Shown: positions 52,809 through 61,860 of the stretch, in pieces | How the letters are laid out: each line of letters begins with the position of its first letter | Position numbering within the stretch: the stretch's first letter is position 1 | Origin: a bacterium BMS3Abin14 | Lineage (GTDB): Bacteria; BMS3Abin14 | Assembly (NCBI GenBank): GCA_002897695.1 | Contig: BDTG01000027.1 | Location: 35,335 to 99,334, forward strand | DNA length: 64,000 nucleotides | Reading direction: 5' to 3' | Program-made: the position numbers and the translations under genes | The notes under the pieces: generated by a model | Told to the model about the DNA's origin: nothing | Seen by the model: only the letters and a program-made list of their open reading frames with translations | Databases searched by the model: none

Positions 52809-53594
52809 TTGGGACTTTTCCAAAGAATCGGCACCGAGTGTATCTACTTTCTGGAAAATACCGGCAGAATGGGCATGTTTTTGTTCACCTGCCTTCTCGG
52901 CGCCTTCACACCGCCGTACAGGGTCAAGGCAACCATACGCCAGATCTACTTCATCGGGGCCAGATCCGTATTCGTCATCATCTTTACCGGCCTCTTTACC
53001 GGAATGGTCCTCGGTCTGCAGGGGTACTACACCCTGAGCAATTTCGGGTCGGAAGGGCTCCTCGGCTCAGGCGTCGCCGTCAGCCTTCTGCGTGAACTTG
53101 GGCCGGTGCTCACAGCCTTGATGGTCATCGGGAGGGCCGGCTCGGCGATGTGCGCCGAGATCGGCATTATGAGAAATTCCGAGCAGATCGACGCGCTTGA
53201 GTGCATGGCCATCGACCCATACAAATTTGTCATGGCCCCGAAATACGTTGCCACTATCATCTCCATGCCCATCCTGACCTTCATCTTCGACATGATGGGC
53301 ATCATCGGCGGGTACCTGGTGGGCGTCTCCCTCCTGGGGCTGACCAGCGGGGCCTACTTTCAGGGCATGTACAGCGGCACGGTGTGGGCCGATATCCAGA
53401 TGGGCATGATCAAGGCTTTCCTCTTCGGGCTCGTGGTGGTGTGGATCTGTACCTCCAAGGGGTTCCACATCCACATGGAACGTTCCGGCGGCTTCGGGGC
53501 CGAGGGGGTCAGCAGAGCCACCACCAGCGCGGTAGTGCTTGCATCGGTAGTGGTCCTGGTCTGGGACTACATTATCAGCGCCATCATGTTATAA
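52809..53594 (+). CDS. mlaE: Phospholipid transport permease MlaE
   Basis: 261 residues from a TTG at 52809, 5 bases after AGGAGGG (a TTG one codon earlier is also possible). About five membrane helices and the MlaE/YrbE signatures ELGPVLTALMVIGRAGSAM and ISMPILTFIFDMMGIIGGY. It forms the inner-membrane channel of the Mla ABC system that moves phospholipids between the membranes. Confidence 0.95.
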   Translation: MGLFQRIGTECIYFLENTGRMGMFLFTCLLGAFTPPYRVKATIRQIYFIGARSVFVIIFTGLFTGMVLGLQGYYTLSNFGSEGLLGSGVAVSLLRELGPVLTALMVIGRAGSAMCAEIGIMRNSEQIDALECMAIDPYKFVMAPKYVATIISMPILTFIFDMMGIIGGYLVGVSLLGLTSGAYFQGMYSGTVWADIQMGMIKAFLFGLVVVWICTSKGFHIHMERSGGFGAEGVSRATTSAVVLASVVVLVWDYIISAIML

Positions 53595-53650
53595 TGAAAC
53601 ACCACGTTAAATACCCCTTGGTGCTTCATTATTTTCCCCCTCACCTCAAT

Positions 53651-53671
53651 CCTCTCCCCCCGGGGGAGAGG
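53651..53671. repeat. CCTCTCCCCC-type palindromic repeat between mlaE and mlaF
   Basis: CCTCTCCCCC / GGGGGAGAGG arms with one base between, preceded by CCCCTCACCTCAAT. This matches the common dispersed CCTCTCCCCCnGGGGAGAGG intergenic element of many bacterial genomes. It lies inside the mla operon and may modulate it. Confidence 0.7.
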
Positions 53672-53687
53672 AAGTAAACGGGAACGG

Positions 53688-54485
53688 ATGACCGAAAAAA
53701 ATAGCACTGTTATCCAACTTGTAAACATCCATAAATCCTTCGGCGCCCAGCAGGTGCTGAGGGACGTCAATCTGACCATACGGAAAGGAACCACCACCGT
53801 TATTACAGGGCCAAGCGGGGTGGGCAAAAGTGTGATCCTCAAGATCATGATGGGTCTGATTAAACCGGACAGCGGCCTGGTCATGGTTCTCGGGGAAGAC
53901 ATAACCGGCTTGAAAAAAAAAGAGCTGCGCCACATAAGGATGAACTTCGGGGTCCTGTTTCAGAACGTAGCGCTTTTCGATTCCATGAACGTGTACGACA
54001 ATGTGGCCCTTCCACTGCGGGAACGCACCGCATTATCCGAAAAGGAGATCAGGAAGAACGTCGAAGAGAAACTGGAACTCATGGACCTGAAGGGAGTCAA
54101 CGGAAAATTCCCGGCTCAACTCAGCGGAGGAATGCTCAAGAGGGTCGGACTGGCCAGGGCGCTGATGCTGAACCCTGAAATCATCTTTTTCGACGAACCC
54201 ACCACCGGACTGGACGCACAGAAAAGCAACGAGATTTACCGTCTTTTCTTCAATGCTCAAAAGAAGTTCAACTACACGGCCATTATTGTAAGTCACGATT
54301 TTCCCAGGATATTGAAGTTGTGCGATTATATCGCCATCCTGTCGGACAGGACTATAATCAGCGCCGTAACTCCCGAGGAATTTCAGCTTTCGAAACACCC
54401 GGCGATCAGAAGCTTTGTTGAAACAACGATGGGACACATCTATCTGAGCGAAGAGGAGGAGACCGAATACTATGAAAAAATTTAA
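53688..54485 (+). CDS. mlaF: Phospholipid transport ATPase MlaF
   Basis: 265 residues. Walker A TGPSGVGKSVILK, signature QLSGGMLKRVGLARAL, Walker B IIFFDEPTTGLDA and switch VSHDFPRIL. It energises MlaE. The stop lies 14 bp inside mlaD. Confidence 0.96.
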   Translation: MTEKNSTVIQLVNIHKSFGAQQVLRDVNLTIRKGTTTVITGPSGVGKSVILKIMMGLIKPDSGLVMVLGEDITGLKKKELRHIRMNFGVLFQNVALFDSMNVYDNVALPLRERTALSEKEIRKNVEEKLELMDLKGVNGKFPAQLSGGMLKRVGLARALMLNPEIIFFDEPTTGLDAQKSNEIYRLFFNAQKKFNYTAIIVSHDFPRILKLCDYIAILSDRTIISAVTPEEFQLSKHPAIRSFVETTMGHIYLSEEEETEYYEKI

Positions 54486-54915
54486 CATGGAAATTGCGGT
54501 CGGTTTATTCATGGTTGCGGGCTTTCTCTGCTTCACGTACCTCTCCGTCAGGCTGGGGGATGTTCATCCCTTCGGTGAGAACAAGTATACCGTTATCGCG
54601 CGATTCAACTCCATATCAGGTCTCAAGAAAGGGGCCTCCATCGAGATGGCAGGGGTTCCCATCGGCAAGGTCAAGAGAATTCGGTTGGATCCGAAAGAGT
54701 ACGAGGCGGTGGTTCAATTCTCCATCGACAGGAATATCAAGCTGCAGGAGGACAGCATCGCCTCCATCAGAACCGAGGGGATCATTGGGAATCGGTACAT
54801 AAATATCACACCCGGAGGACTGGACAAAATCATCCAGCCTGGAGGAGAGATTACGGAAACCGAATCCGCCATCAGTATTGAAGAACTCATCAGCAAATAC
54901 ATTTTTGGAAAATGA
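54472..54915 (+). CDS. mlaD: MCE-domain substrate-binding protein MlaD
   Basis: 147 residues: one N-terminal membrane anchor (IAVGLFMVAGFLCFTYLSV) and one MCE domain (YTVIARFNSISGLKKGASIE, MAGVPIGKV, IIGNRYINITPGG). MlaD forms a hexameric ring in the periplasm. Its ends overlap mlaF by 14 bp and mlaA by 4 bp. Confidence 0.95.
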   Translation: MKKFNMEIAVGLFMVAGFLCFTYLSVRLGDVHPFGENKYTVIARFNSISGLKKGASIEMAGVPIGKVKRIRLDPKEYEAVVQFSIDRNIKLQEDSIASIRTEGIIGNRYINITPGGLDKIIQPGGEITETESAISIEELISKYIFGK

Positions 54916-55739
54916 GCGGAAGCAGCGGCATAGCTTCGCAGGCCGGTATCTGCGGCTTCATCCTCCTGGCCCTCCTGGCCCTGTCCCCCGCCCTGGCCCA
55001 TGCCCGGAACGTGGCAGGGACCACGGTGAGCACGGAAAATGGTTCCCTGAATTCCGCAGACGACACGGCCTTTGACGAAGACTTCGGGGACATTCAGGAC
55101 GATGGGGGGGGAGATTCGGCCGCCATCTCGGACCCCTTTGAGCCGGTCAACCGCGGTATCTTCTGGTTCAACGACAAGCTGTATTTCTATCTGATCAAGC
55201 CTGCCGCAAGGGTGTTGCGGATCGTTCCGGAACCGGCACGCCATTCTCTCGGCAACTTCTTTTCCAACCTCATGACGCCCATCCGGTTCGGCAGCGCCCT
55301 TCTTCAGTTCAAATTCGCGGGTGCAGAGACGGAACTTGGCCGATTTATAGTCAACACCACCGTTGGGGTGGCGGGGCTCTTCGATCCCGCGGAAAAGTGG
55401 GGCATGAGAAAGACGGATGAGGACTTCGGGCAGGTTCTGGGCTTCTACGGTCTCGGCCCGGGATTCTACATCGTCTGGCCCGTTCTGGGGCCGTCAAGCC
55501 TGAGGGGTACAGCCGGGCTGCTGGGTGACACCTACATGGACCCTCTCTACTATTATTATATAGAAACGGACAATGAGATAACGTCCACCGAGAGACTTGC
55601 GATTCTCGGTCTGGACAAGCTCAACACCCTTTCACTGGACAAGGACACCTACGAGGCGATCAAGAGGGATTCCATCGATCCGTACCTCTTCATCAGGAAT
55701 GCCTACTCCCAGAACCGCGAGGGAAGGATAAAAAAATAG
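54912..55739 (+). CDS. mlaA: MlaA/VacJ-family phospholipid protein
   Basis: 275 residues. A signal peptide (about 1-34) lacks a clear lipobox Cys, so unlike E. coli MlaA it may not be lipidated. An acidic stretch (residues 50-75) precedes the VacJ core: DPFEPVNRGIFWFNDKLYFY, NFFSNLMTPIRFGSALLQFK, GFYGLGPGFYIVWPVLGPSS. In E. coli MlaA removes phospholipids from the outer-membrane outer leaflet. Confidence 0.93.
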   Translation: MSGSSGIASQAGICGFILLALLALSPALAHARNVAGTTVSTENGSLNSADDTAFDEDFGDIQDDGGGDSAAISDPFEPVNRGIFWFNDKLYFYLIKPAARVLRIVPEPARHSLGNFFSNLMTPIRFGSALLQFKFAGAETELGRFIVNTTVGVAGLFDPAEKWGMRKTDEDFGQVLGFYGLGPGFYIVWPVLGPSSLRGTAGLLGDTYMDPLYYYYIETDNEITSTERLAILGLDKLNTLSLDKDTYEAIKRDSIDPYLFIRNAYSQNREGRIKK

Positions 55740-55747
55740 GAATATCC

Positions 55748-56377
55748 ATGGAGAAACGCATGCCAAAAAGACGAGGACTCCTGGAAATGGCCGTCGTTGT
55801 GATGTGCCTTTTTCTGCTTCCGGCCATCGCCCTGGCCGGTCCGCAGGACCAGATCAGGCAGATGGTGGATTCTGTTATCGGAATCGTTCAGGACAAGGCA
55901 ATAGGTGACAAGGCCAAGGAGGACCGGATCGCCTCCCTGGTGAAGGAACGTTTCGACTTCGATGGCATGGCCAGAAGGGCGCTGGGAAAGAACTGGAGAA
56001 AGGCCGATTCCGGACAGAGAGAAAAATTCACCGGGCTATTTACCGATCTCCTGGAGACCACCTACTCGGGAAGGATCATCAACTATTCCGGGGAAAGGGT
56101 AAAATACACGAGGGAAAGGATCAGGGGCAACCGCGCCATCATCGACACGTTTATTGTTTCCGGCAACAAGGACATACCGGTCATTTACAGGATGGTAAAA
56201 AGCTCAGGCGGATGGTTCGTCGTTGATGTGGTGATCGAGGAAGTGAGCCTGATACGCAACTTCCGTGACACCTACTCCGAGATCATCGCAAACGAAGGGT
56301 TTACCGGCCTCTTCGATCGGATGGCAAGGAAGATCAAGGAACTGAAAAATTCTTCTGACGGAGGAGTCGCACAGTGA
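55748..56377 (+). CDS. mlaC: Periplasmic phospholipid carrier MlaC
   Basis: 209 residues with a signal peptide ending at IALAG. The MlaC family patterns KERFDFDGMARRALGKNW and SSGGWFVVDVVIEEVSLIRN are present. MlaC shuttles phospholipid between the MlaA and MlaD complexes. An ATG four codons later is an equal start. The stop overlaps the next gene's GTG. Confidence 0.94.
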   Translation: MEKRMPKRRGLLEMAVVVMCLFLLPAIALAGPQDQIRQMVDSVIGIVQDKAIGDKAKEDRIASLVKERFDFDGMARRALGKNWRKADSGQREKFTGLFTDLLETTYSGRIINYSGERVKYTRERIRGNRAIIDTFIVSGNKDIPVIYRMVKSSGGWFVVDVVIEEVSLIRNFRDTYSEIIANEGFTGLFDRMARKIKELKNSSDGGVAQ

Positions 56378-56892
56378 GTGAACTACCCAGGTCCGGGTGC
56401 TCCCCCGACACGATATGCAAGGATGAGCAGTGCGTCGAGAAACTTTGCCGGGCCATGAAGGCTGAACACGGGAGGTGCTTCAGCTACCTTTCCCTGGGCG
56501 ACGTTGAACACCTCTCAGATTATTTCGGTACCTGCCATCTCTTAAAAGACGGTTACCTTTGCAGGGAGGGCGAGATCTGCACATTTGTCGCATTCATCGT
56601 AAACGGGCGCCTCGAGATCAAGAAGAACACCGAATTCGAGGGCAAACAGGTGGTGGTGGGAATTTACACACGGGGGGCCATGGTTGGTGAACTGTGCATC
56701 CTGGACAACAGCCCCAGAGCGGTCACTGCCGTCGCCATGGAGGACACGGACCTTCTTATCCTTTCCGGCGAAAACTTCTCTAAGCTCACCGCCGAGAATC
56801 CGGAACTGGGTGTAAAACTGCTGCAGGGGATGCTATTTGCCGTCTCCACAAGGCTGAAACGATCCCTCGCCCGTTTGGCTTCTATCTTTTAA
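56374..56892 (+). CDS. Cyclic-nucleotide-binding domain protein without DNA-binding domain
   Basis: 172 residues. A cysteine-rich N-terminus (SGCSPDTICKDEQCVEKLC) is followed by one cNMP-binding fold (LCREGEICTFVAFIVNGRLE, GAMVGELCILDNSPRAVTAV). There is no HTH, unlike CRP. It is coupled to mlaC (GTGA overlap), so it may sense a nucleotide or redox state for the transport system. The cysteines could bind a metal; this is inference. Confidence 0.8.
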   Translation: MSELPRSGCSPDTICKDEQCVEKLCRAMKAEHGRCFSYLSLGDVEHLSDYFGTCHLLKDGYLCREGEICTFVAFIVNGRLEIKKNTEFEGKQVVVGIYTRGAMVGELCILDNSPRAVTAVAMEDTDLLILSGENFSKLTAENPELGVKLLQGMLFAVSTRLKRSLARLASIF

Positions 56893-56918
56893 AGCAAAGG
56901 ACAGGGAATACTTCCTTT

Positions 56919-57719
56919 TCATATCACGTAATCTTCGCTGACCTGTGTTATGAGGCGAAACTCCTTCAGGATATCACCGCGCAGGCGGTTAAAACCGGCG
57001 CCGGCGCGATTGCGGGGACGGGGCAGTTTATTATCCAGTATCTGGAAACCCTTGCCCTCCAGGTGCATGATGGCGATCCTGTCGAACAGGTAGACCGCTT
57101 CATCAATGTCGTGAGTTACGAAAAGGACGGTCATTTTCTTTTTCTCCCAGATCCCGTAAAGCTCATCCTGCATCCTGTAGCGGGTGAAGGTGTCCAGTGC
57201 GCTGAAAGGCTCGTCCATGAGAATGATCTCAGGTTCCACCGCGAGTGCGCGGGCGAGGGTGACTCTCTGTTTCATCCCGCCGGAAAGCTCATGTGGATGG
57301 TGGTTCGAAAACGATTCCATCCCCACAAGCGCCAGGTAGTCCATGCTGATCATGCGCCTTTCCTTTTTGCTTAATCTCCTACCCTCCAGTCCGAACTCGA
57401 TATTGCCGAGAACGGTACGCCACGGCAGGAGACCGGATTCCTGAAAGATCATAATGGCGTTAGGTCCGGGGGACTCGACAGGGATACCCTTGGTGGCGAC
57501 GCTCCCCGAGGTAGGCTTTTCAAAACCCGCGATAATGTTCAACAGCGTTGTTTTTCCACAGCCGCTGGGCCCCAGAAGGCAGAACAGTTCACCCTTATGG
57601 ATCGTAAGATTCAGGTACTCGAGGACTGTTTGAGCATGACCATCCTTCTGCGTGAACCCTTTCGTCAAGTTCTTTACCACGATGATCGGTTCGCCTGAAC
57701 CTCTGTCACGCAGTTCCAT
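56919..57719 (-). CDS. Nitrate/sulfonate/taurine-type ABC transporter ATP-binding protein
   Basis: 266 residues. Walker A LGPSGCGKTTLLN, signature ELSGGMKQRVTLARAL, Walker B IILMDEPFSALDT and switch VTHDIDEAV. It belongs to the SsuB/TauB/NrtD group. Its start overlaps the permease stop by 14 bp. Confidence 0.92.
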   Translation of the reverse strand: MELRDRGSGEPIIVVKNLTKGFTQKDGHAQTVLEYLNLTIHKGELFCLLGPSGCGKTTLLNIIAGFEKPTSGSVATKGIPVESPGPNAIMIFQESGLLPWRTVLGNIEFGLEGRRLSKKERRMISMDYLALVGMESFSNHHPHELSGGMKQRVTLARALAVEPEIILMDEPFSALDTFTRYRMQDELYGIWEKKKMTVLFVTHDIDEAVYLFDRIAIMHLEGKGFQILDNKLPRPRNRAGAGFNRLRGDILKEFRLITQVSEDYVI

Positions 57720-58485
57720 TATGTACCCCCCATCTTATCTGGACCTTTTTCTCGATCAACTCCAGGGATTTGCTCAAGATCAGCCCCAGACCGCCGATGA
57801 GAAGGATCGCTGCTATCACCACCTCGTAGCGCAGGCTGTTTCTCCCGTCTATGATCATGTAGCCGAGGCCGGAGTTCACCCCCAACATCTCGCCGACCAC
57901 CAGAAAAACCCAGCCTGAACCCAGGGCTATCTGCATCCCGGTGATCATGTATGGAAAGGATGCGGGGATGACTATTTTGGAGAGGATGGCCCGTTCGGTT
58001 AATCCGAAATTACGTGCGACATCTATGTACAACCGATCCACATGGTGAACCGCCGCCACGGTTGAGAGCAGAATAGGAAAGAAAGCGGCTATAAAAACAA
58101 TGACCATGGTCGGCAGGTTTCCTATACCAAACCACAACACTATGAGGGGCAGCCATGCAATGGGCGAGATAGGCCTGAGAAGCTGGACGATGGGATCGAA
58201 TGCGAACCAGATACGGGAGTAGCGGCCGAACAGGAGGCCCAGCGGAAGGGCTGTGGCCGCGGCAGCCAGGTAGCCCGCGAAAAACCTGTACAGACTGATG
58301 CCGATATTTTCGGGAAGGGTTCCCTTCCCCAGAAGATCCTTCAAGGTCAGAACAACACTCATCGGCGAGGGCAGCAGATCGGCGGGGTAGTGACCACTGG
58401 CGATGTCCCAGATGATTATTATTATCACGGATGTGACCAGCGGGTACGCGTATCTTTCGAACCTCTGCAAGCTTTTCATTTCCAC
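57706..58485 (-). CDS. Nitrate/sulfonate/taurine-type ABC transporter permease
   Basis: 259 residues with about six membrane helices. The coupling loop is the VDRLYIDVARNFGLTERAI region, and FPYMITGMQIALGSGWVFLV is SsuC/TauC-like. It pairs with the ATPase at 56919 and the binding protein at 58501 (15 bp upstream). Confidence 0.91.
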   Translation of the reverse strand: MEMKSLQRFERYAYPLVTSVIIIIIWDIASGHYPADLLPSPMSVVLTLKDLLGKGTLPENIGISLYRFFAGYLAAAATALPLGLLFGRYSRIWFAFDPIVQLLRPISPIAWLPLIVLWFGIGNLPTMVIVFIAAFFPILLSTVAAVHHVDRLYIDVARNFGLTERAILSKIVIPASFPYMITGMQIALGSGWVFLVVGEMLGVNSGLGYMIIDGRNSLRYEVVIAAILLIGGLGLILSKSLELIEKKVQIRWGVHNGTA

Positions 58486-58500
58486 TGCCGCCCCCCGCTT

Positions 58501-59487
58501 TTACCCTTCGAATTCCTCTGCGAACCGGCCCCTGATAATCTCGTTGACGTTCACCTTCTGGTGAAGAACTCCCATCTCCACGAGGTAATCATTTATCATG
58601 GCCAACTCGCCCGCATCGGGCTTCAGGTCGCTGTAGTTGGTCCACGTCAGGGCCTGTTTCCAGTATTTCTTTTTGACGCCGGTATATTTTTGAGCGGCGG
58701 CGGTCGCCATTCCGGGATCGGTCTGGATGTCCTTACCGGCGCGGACGAAGTACCGTATGAACTCTCTCATGGGCTCTTCGTTCGCTGTTATCATGTCCGT
58801 AGTGGCTGCCACCCCGCAGCAGGTCCAATTCGGCCAGATGCTGTCGGCGGAAATGAGGATTTTGCCCTTTCCATTGAGCACCGACTGGCTGCCGAAGGGT
58901 TCGGCGACCACATAGGCGGCGATCTCCCCGGACGCGAGGGCTGCCGGCATGTCAGGAGGAGGCATCTCCCGGACACGGACCTCTGAGTATGGAATACCTT
59001 TATCCTTCAATGCCTTGTAAAGGAGGATGTTGTGTCCGGAAAGACGGTGCGGGATCGCCACCGTGCGGCCCCTCAGATCCTCGAGCCCGTTGATTTCAAG
59101 GGATGAGGTTATGAAATCCCCGTTCCTGTGGCTCAACGCGAGGATCTCGATCGGCAGACCTTTGATCCTGCTTGCCAGCACGATCTCGAACATGGTGATG
59201 GCTGCCTGGAGCTTCCCGGCATTGAGCGCCTCGGTGAGGTCGGGCCATGATGTGAACTTGACCGGTTCGATCCTGGCCTTTTTCATTTCACTGCCGTACT
59301 TCTCCATCAGAACGAAAAGCGGCCATGAATGGGTTATAGGCAGGTAGCCCACCTTTATAATGGTCCTGCCGCTGTCGGTGGATTGGCTTTTCGTGTCCGA
59401 GCACCCGGAGAAAAACAAGGGCGTTCCCGCGGCTGCCAGGATGGTTATGCCGCCTGTTTTTAAAAAACGCCTGCGTGTAATATTCAT
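58501..59487 (-). CDS. Tat-exported ABC transporter substrate-binding lipoprotein
   Basis: 328 residues from the ATG at 59487 (AAGGGG upstream). A Tat signal (NITRRRFLKTGG) merges with a lipobox (LFFSGC). The mature part is an NMT1/SsuA-type binding protein (IIKVGYLPITHSWPLFVLME, NAGKLQAAITMFEIVLASRI, YVVAEPFGSQS). Tat export suggests folding or cofactor binding before transport. It lies 45 bp after cooS. The ligand is unknown; a nickel- or sulfur-related ligand for CO dehydrogenase is speculation. Confidence 0.88.
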   Translation of the reverse strand: MNITRRRFLKTGGITILAAAGTPLFFSGCSDTKSQSTDSGRTIIKVGYLPITHSWPLFVLMEKYGSEMKKARIEPVKFTSWPDLTEALNAGKLQAAITMFEIVLASRIKGLPIEILALSHRNGDFITSSLEINGLEDLRGRTVAIPHRLSGHNILLYKALKDKGIPYSEVRVREMPPPDMPAALASGEIAAYVVAEPFGSQSVLNGKGKILISADSIWPNWTCCGVAATTDMITANEEPMREFIRYFVRAGKDIQTDPGMATAAAQKYTGVKKKYWKQALTWTNYSDLKPDAGELAMINDYLVEMGVLHQKVNVNEIIRGRFAEEFEG

Positions 59488-59532
59488 GATAACCCCTTTG
59501 AATATTATTTCGTGCGGGAGGCGGATCTTCAA

Positions 59533-61506
59533 CTAACTCCATCCCTGGTTTCGAAGCTCCAGCCTCTTTCGATGCAGGTGCATTTTAACGATCTGCGCTG
59601 CAAGTACCGGCTCTGGTTCCGTAAACACCTTTGCACCGAACCTGTTGATAAGGCCGTCCTGGCTGAAGAAGTCCGCGACATCATTGCTGCACCGTTCAAG
59701 TTCCTCCGGATTGTCACTGGAAGGTTTAACGGTGGGCTGAGGGATGTGGCCCGGAAACCCTATGGTGTTGCTGATACCGTGAACAAGGAAAGTCACCCCC
59801 TGGCCCAGGGTTTTCTCGTTCCCCGGTTCCGGACCGATGAACATGAAAGGCATGTCATGTGTCTTCAATCCCGCTGCTTCAGCCAGGGTCAGGAACAATC
59901 TTAAAGAGCGTGCATTGTCGACACAGCCGCCCACAGCGAGAACGGGCGGGATTCCCAGATTTTCCAGAAGGACGCGCGTATCATGCGGAGTCATTTCGGC
60001 GGCGTCAGGAGCGCAAAGCCCTGCATTCAGAAGCGCGTGGGAACAGCACCCGGTGGTGGTAAGGAGGATACCATCAGCGATCAGTTCCCTGGCGATGGTC
60101 ACGTGGCCGCTCTCGTAGGCCACCTTGGGTGTGTTGCATCCCACGATTGTGCATATCCCCCTGAACTTTCCGGTTTTGAGCAGCTCCACCAGACGGTCCG
60201 CGCCGTCGAACGCTTCTAAAATGGCCTCGTAACTCCACCCTGTGAGAGCCTCGGTCCTGTAGTCGGGGATGTGGATATTGCGCCTTTTCCTGCGGCCGAA
60301 GGACTCCACAGCGCTGCGGGCGACATATAATGCGTTGTCGTCCAGCGATCCGGGGTCTTCCGGGTCGAAGGGCACATGAACGGCTCCGGGAATCCGGTTG
60401 GATCTGCACGTCGTGATTATCTCCGTCCCGAAGCAGTCCGCTGTGATTTTCATGCCCGGTATGATGCACTGCATATCAACGATCACGGTATCCACGGCGC
60501 CGGTACCGATAGCGAGTTCCTGCCCCAGGATATTGGTCACAGTCGGTATGCCGTAACGCGCAAGGAGTTCGTTTCCCGTGCAGCACATCCCACCCAGAAC
60601 GATGCCTTCGGCCCCCAACTGCCTGGCCAGCGACTGGATCTCGGGTGTGTGGATCTTCTCCAGGATCTTTTCCACCATAACAGGGGAATGGCCGTGAAGG
60701 AGGATGTTGACGTGATCCTCCTTGAGGACTCCGAAGTTCACCACTGTTTTTTGCGGCCGGGGTATTCCGTAGAGAATCTCCGTCGCGAGGGACGTCCCGA
60801 AGAGAGTGGAATAACAATAGGCCAGTGTGGAGCGAAGTTCCTGATCCACAAGGGCCATCCAGTCCGAGCAGGCGCCGAGAGTAGTCATGTGCAGGGCTTC
60901 CATTATCTCGTAGGCCGACGATCGGGGCAGGATATCGAGTCTTCGCCAGAGGTCCTTGTTTTCCTGTCCGGCGTACGCTTCCAGCAGCCGGAGTTCACCT
61001 TTCTTCATTTTTCCCAGGTCCTCGAGAAGGATTTCGGCGATCTCGCCCGCAATCGCCTCGATCTTGCGGTTTTCGACCTCGATCCCAAGGCGGCCGGCCA
61101 TCTCGAAAACCCGATCCTCACCTTTGATCTTTATATTTACGGTCCCGTCCCTGACCGCCATGATGGTGAGATATATTTCATGTGCATGACGGGCGTGTGC
61201 GGCAAGGCCGGAAACAAGCGCGCGCAGCAGGTTACCCATAACGATCAGGTTCATGTCTTTTCCGCAGACCCCGTGTGTGGATTTACGGCTGATCGTGCAT
61301 GGACCCCACTGACACATCCGGCAGCATATTCCCTGCAGGCCGAACCTGCACTGGGGCTGCTGAGCCGCGAAACGATCCAGAAAAATCGGAACCCCTTCCT
61401 TTTTCAGCTTCGTTATCAGTTCCTTTGCCGCGGGGTTGGGGGTGCGTTTCAGCACCTCATCCTTTTCCGGCATATTCGTGTTTAAATACAAATACTTGTA
61501 ACTCAA
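59533..61506 (-). CDS. cooS: Anaerobic Ni-Fe carbon monoxide dehydrogenase catalytic subunit
   Basis: 657 residues from a TTG at 61506 with GGGAGG upstream; ATG 61473 is the alternative. D and B cluster cysteines are in CRFGLQGICCRMCQWGPC and GVCGKD. C-cluster ligands are all visible: His in LLHGHSPVM, Cys in GGMCCTGNE, VDMQCIIPG, VGCNTPK, TTGCCSHALLNAG and GGCVDNARS. It interconverts CO and CO2. No cooF, cooC or acsB is within the window, but an ABC transporter follows directly and ackA is near. The leader is duplicated upstream of ccdA. Confidence 0.95.
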   Translation of the reverse strand: MSYKYLYLNTNMPEKDEVLKRTPNPAAKELITKLKKEGVPIFLDRFAAQQPQCRFGLQGICCRMCQWGPCTISRKSTHGVCGKDMNLIVMGNLLRALVSGLAAHARHAHEIYLTIMAVRDGTVNIKIKGEDRVFEMAGRLGIEVENRKIEAIAGEIAEILLEDLGKMKKGELRLLEAYAGQENKDLWRRLDILPRSSAYEIMEALHMTTLGACSDWMALVDQELRSTLAYCYSTLFGTSLATEILYGIPRPQKTVVNFGVLKEDHVNILLHGHSPVMVEKILEKIHTPEIQSLARQLGAEGIVLGGMCCTGNELLARYGIPTVTNILGQELAIGTGAVDTVIVDMQCIIPGMKITADCFGTEIITTCRSNRIPGAVHVPFDPEDPGSLDDNALYVARSAVESFGRRKRRNIHIPDYRTEALTGWSYEAILEAFDGADRLVELLKTGKFRGICTIVGCNTPKVAYESGHVTIARELIADGILLTTTGCCSHALLNAGLCAPDAAEMTPHDTRVLLENLGIPPVLAVGGCVDNARSLRLFLTLAEAAGLKTHDMPFMFIGPEPGNEKTLGQGVTFLVHGISNTIGFPGHIPQPTVKPSSDNPEELERCSNDVADFFSQDGLINRFGAKVFTEPEPVLAAQIVKMHLHRKRLELRNQGWS

Positions 61507-61860
61507 CGAAGTATCCTCCCGAACAGCTCTTCACGGCGACTCTATCCAACACGGAAAACCACATAAATAACGATGGATTAACCGCATGAAGGAGATTAAT
61601 GCACAAATATGGTGTGGTAAGAATGTTATTCTTATCTATATTTGTCAAGTAAATTGTTAAAGTATACCTTAGCTATATCCCATATTTTTCCGTGATATTC
61701 GCACAGGAACTCTGGTGAAATGGATGCTGGATCTCTGACAAGGAATACGGCGCCGACGGCTGGTCAACGACACGATCTGCTCGAACTCATGTAGGATCGA
61801 TACGGACAGCGGTTGACTGCGTCATTGGAATAAAAAGCCGCGAATGAACTTTTTGGTAAT
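61507..61860 (-). promoter_or_regulatory. cooS leader (copy A of a duplicated regulatory region)
   Basis: 354 bp with no gene. On the plus strand 61641-61754 aligns with 62758-62869 upstream of ccdA. On the coding strand it has two 23-bp-spaced units (TTGTCAGAGATCC and TTCACCAGAGTTCC), a conserved GAATATC and a TTGACA at 61648-61643. Nearer the start, TGTGGTTTTCC and GGATACTTCG are also shared. Confidence 0.7.
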
